In this document: positions 40,201-52,200 of the stretch, in pieces
Layout: every line of letters begins with the position of its first letter
Numbering within the stretch: position 1 is the stretch's first letter
DNA from: Patiria pectinifera
Taxonomy: Eukaryota > Echinodermata > Asteroidea > Valvatida > Asterinidae
Length of the DNA stretch: 64,000 bases
Assembly (NCBI GenBank): GCA_029964075.1
Contig: CM057129.1
Coordinates: 15,367,430 to 15,431,429 of the forward strand
Reading direction: 5' to 3'
Program-made: the position numbers and the translations under genes
The notes under the pieces: model-generated
Told to the model about the DNA's origin: nothing
Database searches by the model: none
What the model saw: the letters and a program-made list of their open reading frames with translations, nothing else

Positions 40201-43200
40201 CAGTGACTCCTACATCACCAAGGTTGCCACCAGATGGTCACGAATCCCCTGAACAGATCTCAAAGTGTCCCAGTGCCGGAAACTCTCCTTCCCCTTCTCC
40301 AACTGGGACTATTAAAACCAGCAGTGACCTGCTGTTTGAAAAAGTGCCTAACCCAATCATAACTGAAGTTGTTCAGAGTGCCCCACCAGTTGAACCTTCC
40401 AAACCAGTTGAGGTGGTAAAAGAGCCTGTCAAGCGACCCAGTGAAATTAAGCTGGGTTCTCCTGACACTTCGGTTTCGCCAACTTCAAAGGTTTCCATTT
40501 CTCTGAATCTTCTCAGTACACTGGATGAGGACAAGGAGCCAACAACACCGACTAGTGTTCAGGAGAGAGCCTCCATGTTTGGCTCTGTGCTCAAACGTCG
40601 TGCCCCATCAGGATCCCCCAAGTCCCCTGTTGCTTTATTTGAGACGGATGGCGAAGCTTCAAAAGACCCACAGGTGGCAGAGCAAAGAAAGAGCCCTTCT
40701 TTTACACCAGTTGGTCGGAATCTGAAATCATCACAGGACAGTAGTTCTGGCAATGATTATAAATTTGCCAAACATGAAGACAGGGTACGTGATGATAGTG
40801 GAGATGCTACTGATGACAATGAAGTTCCACCTCCTCTTCCAGGAAGCCCTCCTCCTCTTCCAAATAGCCCACCTCCAACTGGTCAGCAGTCTGATGAGCT
40901 GTACAGTGATCTTCATCCAGAGGAATTTGTTCCAGAAAGTACAGGTCATGATGAAGGCCTTGCAAACCCACCCTCACCTGTCCTGATGAGCAGCCCTCTG
41001 GAAAAGACATCTCATCAATCACCAGGAGGTGCATCCAATCCTAGGAGCTCTACACCAAAAAGATCAGAGAGTCCTCCAAGTGCCTCTATTGACCCTGTTG
41101 AGGAGTTGATTGCACCAAAACATCTTCAGGAAGTGGCAGCTATACCGTCATTAAATCGATTGCCATCCAACTCGGAACCTACTGCAGACATTAAGACTTC
41201 CAAACTAAAAGAAAATCGCCCTGTTCCAAAGGCAAGGTCTTCAAAGGTAAAGCTTTCACCCGGAAATTTTGAACTAGAAAAGAATAGTCTGGATGAGCTT
41301 CCTGTTACAACTGATGAATCATCCACAAGAACAACAAAGATTCAACTCTCAGCTGCCAGTCTTGATTTTAACTCTGAAAGAGATGATGCCACATCTCCTG
41401 TACAAGATCCACTGCCTGTTGAAGACACTATCAACAAGGAAGACAGTCTCTCAAACACTGAAAAATCCATGCCTGCCTCCTACCTCTCCAAGCCATTGTC
41501 TCTCCAATCTCCCGAAAAGAGTAAAAACCTGGTTGTTCCCCCCTTGAGAGCAAGTCAGTTTCCAAAGAAGCCATCTATTTTGGATAGCGTCGGCCCAAAA
41601 CCGGTCGGAGCCTCCAAGCTGAAGGGTCTGTCTGTCCCTAAGAAGCTGTCAGGGTCTGCAACAACGACCAGTCCAACTCAGGGAAGCCTGCCAAAAATTG
41701 GTTCGTCAGCCATCAGCCCCAAGTCAATGCCTGTCCTCCTGTCAACCAAAGCCAACAGTCAAGGGACAGCAGGGCCTTCACGCACAAATTTGACGATGAA
41801 AAAGTTCCCGTGGGACAAAGAAGTGTCTGGTTCAGAACAAAAAGCTGATGACACAGGTGCAAAACCGAGTCAACTCCTCCAACCAGGCATTAGAGAGGAT
41901 TCAAAGACGGCGCCAAAACCAGCTACAAGGCTGAACCCACCACACGTTGGTCCTAAACCCCAGCCAGAGCTCAGGATGTCCGCACTTACTCCTGCAGGCA
42001 AGTCAACATTAAGGCAAGGGATGCTGAATGTTTCGTCAGCTTTAACAAGTCCAGTGCTAGGGAACGACCAGTCGAAATCCCTAAACTCGGAACTGAATGT
42101 AACGAGAACTGCACAAGCACCAAGCAATGCCCAAACTGCCAAGTCGCCAATATCTGAATGCCAGAAGGATGTTGCTCCCCTTCCATCAAGTGGACCGCCT
42201 CCCCTACCAGAATCCTCTCCGCCACGGACCTCCACTCCAAGCTCTAGCCCACTGAAGTTGGATGAGGATGGGGATGAGTCTCCCCCGGCTCTTCCATCAT
42301 TACCACCTCCACCCTCACTTGGCAACTCCCCAAGATTGGATGAAAGCATCGAGAGCCAGGACGACCCAGATGAGGGTGTGCTAGAGATAAAGGTAAGACA
42401 AAATTTTCGGACTTTCATTAAAAAGAAAGAGGGAAGAATTACACTTTGGATACCTGAGAAAAGTTGTATATATAACACCACTTATTAGGTGCATACACTT
42501 CAAAACAACCCAGCCGTGTAAAACTAAAAATATTAAGTGATGAGCTGAATATCTGACATTATAACACCTCAAGTGAAGACACTGTCTCTGTATTGGCTTA
42601 GAGGATGCCACACTGTATTTGCAGTTTTTAACTATTTACCCCCACACCCTCCCGCCCCCTTCCCCTCCATCGAAAAATATATCATGGCCATAATATACTA
42701 TTAAAAAAACAAGGAATGGAGGAGCAAACTTATACATTGAATGCATGAACAAGTTTGAAAGGATGAAAATGACAGATACTAGGGCAAATAATAATTACTT
42801 GTTGACTGCTGAGATGTGGGATATGACGTTTGTAACACCCGCGGGGGGCATAGCACGTTAAAAACGGCATATCCCACATCACAGCAGTCAACAATTGTTT
42901 TGTTATAATCGTGCCAATAACTCAAAAAGATACATGGTTGTAACTTACAGTGTGAGAAATAAATTAATCTGTGTGACGTTACCTTTGATAACTGAAGGCT
43001 TTGGTGTCCTGCCGGACATGAGACTGAGCGTTTGACGTTGCAGTTCTCATTGTGCGAAGCTAGCACCCTGGCAGGTTCCACGTGTGCGCAACGTGTGCAA
43101 TGAACGCATTGGGACATCACCCTCAGTGTGTGACATGCATTCTATTGTCCAGACACGTGGCCATCCTAGACCAATGAAATTACAGTATCCAAGAACACGA

Positions 43201-46200
43201 TATAACAATATTAATTGTTCATAAGGCAGAAAAAAAATCCCTTTAAAATCTCTTTTAAATTTGAAATATCTTACATGTAGTTTAGCACTTTTTAAAATTG
43301 GAATTAGATAAATACACTTTAAAATTCCAACAGTTTATTCTCATGCCGCAAAATCATCAGCTTTGGAATAACTGCATAAATAAATTCACAAACCTCGAAA
43401 ATATGCTGTGTTTTGAAAAGTCCATCTTCGGAAAACCAGATCTGTGAATTGAATTCCATTCTCTGCAGGTCATGCATGCAATGTTACATTTTATTAAATA
43501 GAATGTGTTATTGAATTCTTCAACAGCTGGGCAAAAGATCATGTCTGTTCACATTAAAGGGGCTTCGTTTTATTCTACATGTTCTAAACAAGTGCTTTAT
43601 ATATATATATGGGTCATTCCAAAAAAAATGGCATCTACTTTTTTTCTGTCCCTGTTACATCTGACATCAAATAAGATTGAATAATTCTGGATGCATTCTT
43701 TAAAGGGAATGTACATCATTGGCTTTTGCTGTAATTTTCAGAAATGAACTATTTGAGAGGTTAGTATAATAGATCAAATATTGTTACACTGACATTTTTG
43801 AAGTTTGGTGTTCGAAAAGGTTGGAAAAACCAAGAAAAACAAAAATGTTCAAGTAGTCTGGTTCCCTGACTCCACAAAAGATAAAATGGATCAATTTATA
43901 GATGATGGAAAATTGTAAGGCAAGGGAACCAGTCTAGCTGGCCTGCACCCGTTCATGAACATGTAACCAATAGCAAACAGAATTTGGACTGGAAAAAAAA
44001 TGGTAAATTTGGAGCAGTAGTTGAAAAATAGTTAGGTTTTTCCAACGCTGGTCGGCCGACCAGCGTTGGTTACAAAAATACCATTTTCTTGAAAATGACT
44101 TCACACCGGGTGCCATAATTTTACAAGATGCTTGAGACTGTCATTTACCAACATCCTAGTAAGGTATTTCGTAAAAACTTGGTAGTTTTATTTTTCGATG
44201 TTTGCAAATGTTGTATATTCCCTTTAATGTAGTCATCCTCCAGAGTGATTACAAATAGCAGACTACTAACCAAACAAAAATGTTTGAAGTCATTCTAAAT
44301 GATTTTTGAGTGGCAGACTACAAAGTACCAAGGTGACAGGGAAAGGAAAAATGTCACACGTTGGACACTAACATTATACAATGACACATATACAGCTTGC
44401 ATTCAGCAGCCATCGTTGAGGTAGTTTGTAATTCAGTTACAATAATTGCACAAGAGGTCTAGAGGTCTACTCATGAGTGCATTTCCCTGTTGAATGATTG
44501 CACACACCTCCAAAATGGCTCCAGTGCAACACATCTATAAATATCCTCTAGCATGATTACAATACTCTCCTCTAGCACAATTACAATACTCTCAGACCAT
44601 TTCTTTCAGTTTATTTAAATTTATAAACATATATAGTCTCTAACTTCTGCTTATTTGAAATAGAGCTTAGCTTAGCACACACTTTTATCTGTTTCCACAT
44701 TTACATGTAAATCATTGAATGTTATTATAAAATAATGCTAGAAATAGTAGAAGAAGTAGAGGCAGGATTCCTTTTTAAAAAAATGTTTTTTTTCATGGGA
44801 CACTTTAAAGATATAAATTGAAACATAATTTTGTGCTATGAACAACTATTTGGTATTTGTAGGTCATTTTGAATATAATCAGATCTAAAAAGAAAATTGG
44901 GTTTCTGGAGAAAAAAAAAACAGAACCTAAAGGACATTTGTGTTATGTTCCTAGTGATTTCATGTTGGATGTTGCATCACAAGTGACTCACAGGGACACC
45001 CCTTCCCCCTCCCCTAGAGATTAGTTCCTGGAAGGGGCTATCTACAAAAATAACACCAGTAGATAAACAAACAAGTAAATAGAAAGACACCATCCCTCAT
45101 TCTCCTTCTATTTCTTCCATGGTTCTTAGCTCCCTATCCCTGTGGGGTTTCACGCCCCATTTCCCGCCAAAATTTAATTTGAATAATTGATAAAGAAGCC
45201 GGATAAATCCAGTTTGCGTCAAGAGGAGTCGAAATTACTGCATAGCCAATTGGGCAATTTTTGTTTTCACACTGGACAGTCTGCGTGTCAGCCAGACAGC
45301 AGGGTGATTACCTCCTTATTATTACACAACTGACTGTCGGCCTGGGCAATTATCATTGACCTCCTTTTGTTAATTAAATTCAGGGCCAGTGCTTCAGGTG
45401 ACTTCTTCTGCCTAAATCATTATGCATTTCTTGAAGATTTTTAAATTGTGTTTGATGTACATATAAACCTTGCTTTTTTTATTTGAGGAAAATGTTGAAA
45501 TTGTATACATTAATTCTTGTTTTTATCTATCCTTGTTAGGGCATGTATGAATGTGTAATATTTCATTAAAATTAATGAAATATTTTGATTTTTTTTTGTT
45601 ATCCAAGCTGTCAGGTTAGGGAGTAAATTAGGCCACTACAGACAGAACAATTATCATGAATTTATACATTTAAAGATAGGATTCGCAAATCAAATACATG
45701 TAGCTGAAATGCAAAATTTCAGTTGATCATGTTAATTGTAATACATCTATTTTCTGAAAATAAGTCAGATGTTGATTTTAAAATGTGAAAAGATTTCCAC
45801 TTCAATACAAAACAAAATTAAACTTAGTTCACACGAACAGATCTTATATGTTGCAGGTTTCTCAGACGGTGATTCTTTGTGATTTTAATTTAGTAGCGAT
45901 AAAAGTACAAAAGGTTAACCCATGCCTATCCAGGCGATACACAACCATTGCCCACCAACTGCGCCTTCACACATCAGGCTGAAGCTTGATTAAAATTGAA
46001 TAAATGTATTCTATCCCCAAAAATATATTCTGTATCACAATTGAAAAAAATCTGACATGTCAACACCCATCCTCTTCAGAAACAAACTAGAGCGCAATTT
46101 TTGAAAAGATAGTCTTGTTTGTGAGTCTTGCTTGCCCACATTTCCCAAATCAAATCTTGAGAAACTCCCTCAGCTTCACGCTTGAGGTAACATCATTTAG

Positions 46201-49200
46201 TTTCCAGCTGGCCGGCCTGATTAAACCGTTGAGCCTTGTCAATCGCTGGCTCACTCGCTGGGGCTGGATTGAGAGTAAGTTGTGATACTGCATGAACTGC
46301 GTGTTGTGTCAACCAAAGGACTGAAGAGAGCTAGCTTGCAGCTGAAGAGCAAACACAAGCCCCGTTCTTCGCACCTGGCCTATGTGGTGGACTCTGCTCA
46401 CCCCTTGACTTGTTAGCTTTGGCGCAGCTAGCTCGACAAAAATCCCTCTCGATTCTCTCTTCAGCCTCGCACAGCACCAGCAACTCTGGTAAATTTTTGG
46501 GGACAACTGGAATATTTCCTGTGTAGCACTGTGTCCGTGTATGGTCGGTGCATCGATGCCATACCTGGAGGGGGTCTTGAGTTCCATGCCTAATGATGCG
46601 GATAACATTTCACTGAATTGTGTGTGTACATGTAAGTACCGTGAGCTCAGAGTGCTGGCATCTTTTTCCTGAGATATTTTCTTCCTGTCTACATTGGGAA
46701 CGACAACCTACAGTGCAGCAAAAATAAATTTTTAAAGGAAGCAAGCTGTGTCTTTTTCTGTTAGTATTTCTGGTATTTGATCTGGTTTTTGATCTGGTTT
46801 TTCATTAGGGCCTCAGCCGTTTGTGCATTTTTATGTCGCCTCAAACTCAAGTGAAACATCTGAATTGGAATGTGCACTGAATTTGTTTTCAATACCACTG
46901 GCATTCTCAGGAAGAAGTATTATCTTTCAGTTTGGCTTTTTTTTTTCGTGCTTCATCATTCATCAAGTAAACATCATGGTTCTAGTGCGTTCATTGTGAA
47001 ATAAGTAATATCCCACAAAATCTCTGCATTTTATTGATGTTGATGTCTGTTGCAAAATGCACATGGTCTCTGCTTGGTCTTTGCAGTGGAAATTAGAAAT
47101 TGACAAAGATGGGTATTACAGAGAAATCTCTATCTGTTTTTTTTAATGGCCCTCAGGTGTGATGGTCAGATTCACAGTTTAGTTGTAAATCCAAAAGAAT
47201 AACACATGTGTGTGTACATTTATTGATGCAAACATGTATCTTCTGACTTTGTGGGCTGTGGCATGGCAAGTATTCACTCGGCAATTTAAAAAAAAAAAAA
47301 TCTAATTTTAGATCTCAACATGCAAATTTTAGATCTCAACATATCACTTTCATTAGCATCCACCCCTTTCTTATACTTTGATGTGTTTTACCTGTCTACC
47401 AGTTTCTGAAAAGGAAGCTCTGTACATGTATGTGTCTTCATTATAAAAGAAATGAGGAGTCAGGTTGGCGTAGCGGTACTTTCTTTGACTTCCACCGCTG
47501 TGACCGGGGTTCGAAACCCGTCTGGCCTGGGCCAACATGTGGATTGGGTTTTTAGTCCCTACCTGATACCGTGGGTTTTCCCCAGAATATTCTTCTGGGC
47601 TTTTCCTCCCACCTCTAGAACTGTAATTTCTTCTCATTGTCTCCTCTCCACTGGTTTATTTAAGCTTGCGAGCTACAGTGTCTTGGGCGCTTTTGAGGAA
47701 TCCTTGGTTCATTACCAGAAATAAATAAATAATAATAATAATAATAATATACAAATATAATATTAATAAAACTTGCTTGGTACTTAATACATAGTTGTCT
47801 GCAGCTCAAAACCAACTTTGGATACACTTCATGAAATTTGCCACAATTCATATCACACACACACAAGAAAATAAAAAAATCAACAGCTTCATTTATCATG
47901 GACACAATGCATAGTTCTGCTTCATAAAACCCATGCTAGTTGGCAAGTAATTTCTTTGTAGCTTGAAGTTGACTCATGCAGACATAATGCCTGAATCAAC
48001 GACTAAAGAACTTCAGGCCATCATTGAAAAAGTATGAGCCCCTACAAATTGCACACTAAACTGTGAAACTACGGAACACCATACACAAGGGAGCTACCCA
48101 TACACAAATGTACATGCTTGATAAATCTCTATTCTTTCTCTATTCTATGAGGAGATAAAGATTTGCCTCCTGGTTCTTAAAGCTTCCCAAATCTCTGTCA
48201 CTATTCTTGCGGTCTTTTTGGGACACAATGCATAGACACTGGCATATGTACGTAATGCACAGTGTGGATTGGCAGGGATATATTGAAAACGTTGCTCAAC
48301 CATGAAAACTGTTATTTGTTGAGTAACGCCGCGTATCTGTTGTATGCATTCAAGGAATACAAAAAGTAAGGGTGCAGGGAATTAGATAGACATGCACATT
48401 GCTGAAAAAAAGTCTTGGATTATAAAATGCCTGGTGTAGTTTACCGGACATTTTGATTCCAACCTATTTTGCAACACACGATATGTGTGCTTTATACACT
48501 GTATGTTGTGGTTTTTTCCATAAATACGAAACTTGAGCGGTAAATTTTAAAAAGAATTCCCATGTCCTGAAAGTAACATTGGCAAAGCAATCCGAAAAAT
48601 ATGTGTGAACAAATTTGGTAGGTTAAAAAAGAGAAAAACAACGATCAAAGGTTTCAGCCATAGGCGATCATTTTTGGACAAACTGTCAAAAAAAAGTGTG
48701 CAAATTAACTTGCCTTACTCCATGGTAAACTGCAGTGCATTTGAAATTAAAACTGTGCTGGTTTGCATCTTAAATGTATCTCATGTTAGTAGCTTTAAAA
48801 AAAAATCTTGAATGAAAAAAATGTATCGCAAAAAGAAAATAAATGTATTTCCCGATTCAGATTTGGCTTGACCAATAACATTCCATTTGTTATTTGAAAA
48901 ACGACTATCTAAAAAATCATGTCATACTCATGTTTAAAAAAAAAAGAATTTGAAAAGCCCTGATGATATAACTCATTTAATATTTGCCCTCGAACAGACT
49001 AATAATTCCTACATGCACTTTCCACAGACTTGTTATTCTGTTGCGGTACTCTTGCAAAAAAAAAAATCTGTATGCGAAAAATTCCTCGAGCTTTTTCACA
49101 GATGCCAAGCGGCACATCTTTCCACGTTCTTCCTCATCTGTGATATTAATTTGATCGGCGACAGTTCCCTTATCCCTGTTTAATTACTGCATCGCTTCTG

Positions 49201-52200
49201 GCCTCAAGGCATTCCAATGCCATGGGTTTATATTATTAATTTGCAGCATATTCCAGTCTTTAATGGAGTGCACATGGTGGTCAGTGGCCTGGGCCATATT
49301 TCATGATGCTTTAAGCAGAATTTTGTGTATTTATATTTGCATATGAGCTTGAATCGGCTGGGAGCCAGTCACAGGCAATATATAATGCGAGGCAGTTTGG
49401 CTGGTAACCGGAAATTGCTAAACATATATTGTCTGTGCTAAGCAATAAATTACAATGCTTGTTAGCTTCATGAGATTTTGCCCTGGTTGGATGTATGTAA
49501 AAAAAATGTGAATACCATTTGGAAAAAGTATTAAATTTCTCCCTGAAATGCAATTTTATAGAAAAACCTATCCGAAAAAAAAATTGACTTATTTACACAA
49601 GTCATGCAAGATTGCAAGTGAGATGAGGCAAAAGTTGTGGCTTTTGATTTTAAAATGTTCTTGTGATAATTTAATTGTACACTCAATAGCTTCACATTAA
49701 GTGAAATTTTGACAGATTTTTTCTTCTCAGAATTTATGCAGAGTTTGACACTAGTGGCTTCTCGCGTCCTATCAAACAAAAGTGAATTCTCCTTGAATTG
49801 ATGACATTGAATGGAAACATGACATACACGTATGTTGCACAGGGAGGGGCTGTAAACTGAATATGCCACATTCCCAATCGCTTCTTTGACATAGGTCACC
49901 AGGCCAAGTTGTATATTTACCCAAAACCACACGCAATTAGCATATCAATAGGAGACATCTATTGACATTTGCAGTATGTAGCAAAACCCCAATGTGGGGA
50001 ACTGCACAGAAAACTTGACAGAGAAAACATTGGGTTGTAGGCTGAAGACCAAAGTCTAACGATAGAAGTTTAGAAATAGCAGTGCACCTGCATGTATGCC
50101 TCACTTGTAATAATAACATAATAACAGTCTATAAATTGCCTTAATTGGGGGTAAGCTTTTCAAAACTGAAGTTTCAATTTGAATCATCAGAGTGAATTAT
50201 CAAACAAATTGTTATGACATTATTCGAAGGTGATAAAAAAATGGGAACACCATAATTTCTGAAATTGCCTTATTTTGTATCATCTCCACCCACAAACTTC
50301 AGTGGGTGCTGCAACAGTGAGGGTCAGTGAAAAGCAATTACATTTTGATGCTTTGTATGGAAATGGAGATCATGTAGAAAGCGTCAAGCCCAACAGTAAA
50401 GCAAAGTTATAGAAAGTCTGTTTTTTAGGCCCTCAAGACTTCCATAGGAGTAGACAGGTACCTTATAATGGCCTTATAAAAATACGATAAATGTGCCAAT
50501 GGGTTCCTGTGCAGTAGCGGATTTTAGAGGCATCAGGAAAAATGCCTGGAATTTTGCTCTAAAATTAACAAATCTGTAAAACTATAATCATCCAGTTTCA
50601 TTATGTGGCCTCTTGCTGGGTTCAAACCCAATGTACACGCACTGTCATCATGCCAGCACTCCCAGCAGTAAAGTGCAAAGTCTACAACATTGATATTTGC
50701 TCCATGGAAACCGTTGCGAGTCTGTGACTTTTTTGTCAAACGTAACCAAGTGAACTAATAAAGGTTTGCATTTTGAATTTACAGGGGAAATAGCGATAGA
50801 GAGTTGTAACCAAATAATGAAGTTTTCGGTAGAGGAAGATACAGGGAAATTATCTCTGTATGGGGCAATTTAGTGCAGCCATCACATTATTTCTGTTGAC
50901 AGAGATTGATAGATGTTCAAAGTTTCTGAAAGTTGCCTTTTCTAACTCCACTTACTGTTGAACTCCTTTAACCCTAAAGGGGCCGGGGGGGGGGGGTTGA
51001 CTTTTTCACGATAGCTTTGAAAAAAAAAAAGATTTCGCTACCTGAGCTGTTATGACATTTTAGCCTCGAGCCTTGCGCATCTTTTGATACCAAAAACATA
51101 AAAAAAGAACCACGGGTAGCCGCGCAACGAAAACTTTTCCAGCGCTATGTGCCGTGAAAACTGAATTTTCCCATTATATACGTCGTGTACATAGAGCAGA
51201 ATTACCATTCGTACATATGAATAATTAATTAACCATAATTCCAAAACCCTTTGACCTATAGTCATGAAATTTCTTGGGTATGTTCATGATAAGTTGCTCT
51301 ATCATCTATGAATGTACCGAGTTTCAAAAATTTTCGTCACTCGACTGAGAGATGGTCAAAATAACCCGGCCATTTTAGGGTTAAAGAAAAAACATGAAAA
51401 TAACACTGTACCATCTTAAATTAATTTATCAATAGCAAATGACTGGAACTAACATGCTACAGAACATCATACACATACGTAAATACAAATATGTACATAT
51501 AACGTGTATATGTGTATATGAGCTTGCTCAAGCATGCACATGTGAGCAGATTATAGTCTGTTCCTCTAACCATTTTGAAACATTTTCTTGGCGAGTTGTT
51601 TAATAATTTAGCAAAAAGCTCAAACTCTGCTTCACCCTTTCAAAATTAATGTACCAGACATGTTCTACATGCATGGTGCATACACAAGTAGAACTAGGAA
51701 ACACGTCATGAACGTCATGCAGTATGCTGTGTCAAGAATTCAGAGGTAAAACATCTATCTCATGTCAGAGATTGAATTAGTTATTATCATGTCTTGTCTT
51801 TCCTCTTCTCTTTTCTCCAGATTGTGAAAAATCCTGGTGAGAAACTCGGCGTCAGCATCGAGGGTGGCTCGGACACGTCCAAAAGCTGCATATACGTCAA
51901 GACCATCGCCCCTGGATCGGCCAGCCGCCGCACTGGTAGACTGCGCATCGGGGACCAGCTACTGGACGTGAACGGTAACTGCATGGTGGGCATCACCAAC
52001 GCCCAGGCCATGAACCTTCTGGAGGCCGCCCCCTCCCACGTCACGCTAGTCGTTGCGCGGAAGAAGCCTGAAGAAAGCTCATACGCGTCGGACACGGACG
52101 AGGAAATCACGGACCTGGCGACGGAACTTGCTCATGCCGTAACAATGGACGGTGCCTCTTCAGACGAGGATTCAAGTACCAAAATCATTAGGGGACACGG

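Larger units (their letters stand above)
42393..51820. other. Intron between exons 11 and 12 (9.4 kb)
   Basis: Contents recognised: a foldback at 42800-42894, TTAA elements at 43704-44223 and 50972-51380, a SINE at 47457-47750, a GCTTAGCA copy at 49298, an (AT)n run at 43599-43609 and an (AAT)n run at the SINE end. The stretches 44230-47450 and 47760-49290 show only AT-rich sequence with no coding signal. Confidence 0.6.

Noticed and set aside
41870..42481. Minus-strand 203-residue ORF
   Set aside because: It is the antisense shadow of the giant exon, low in complexity and without a domain signature.
36981..42488. A 1,835-residue ORF starting at 36981 as a complete gene
   Set aside because: Position 36981 is GTG, not ATG. 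The frame is open further upstream to a good acceptor at 36932, and the 3' end runs past a strong AAG|GTAAGA donor at 42393 into intron sequence. It is an internal exon.
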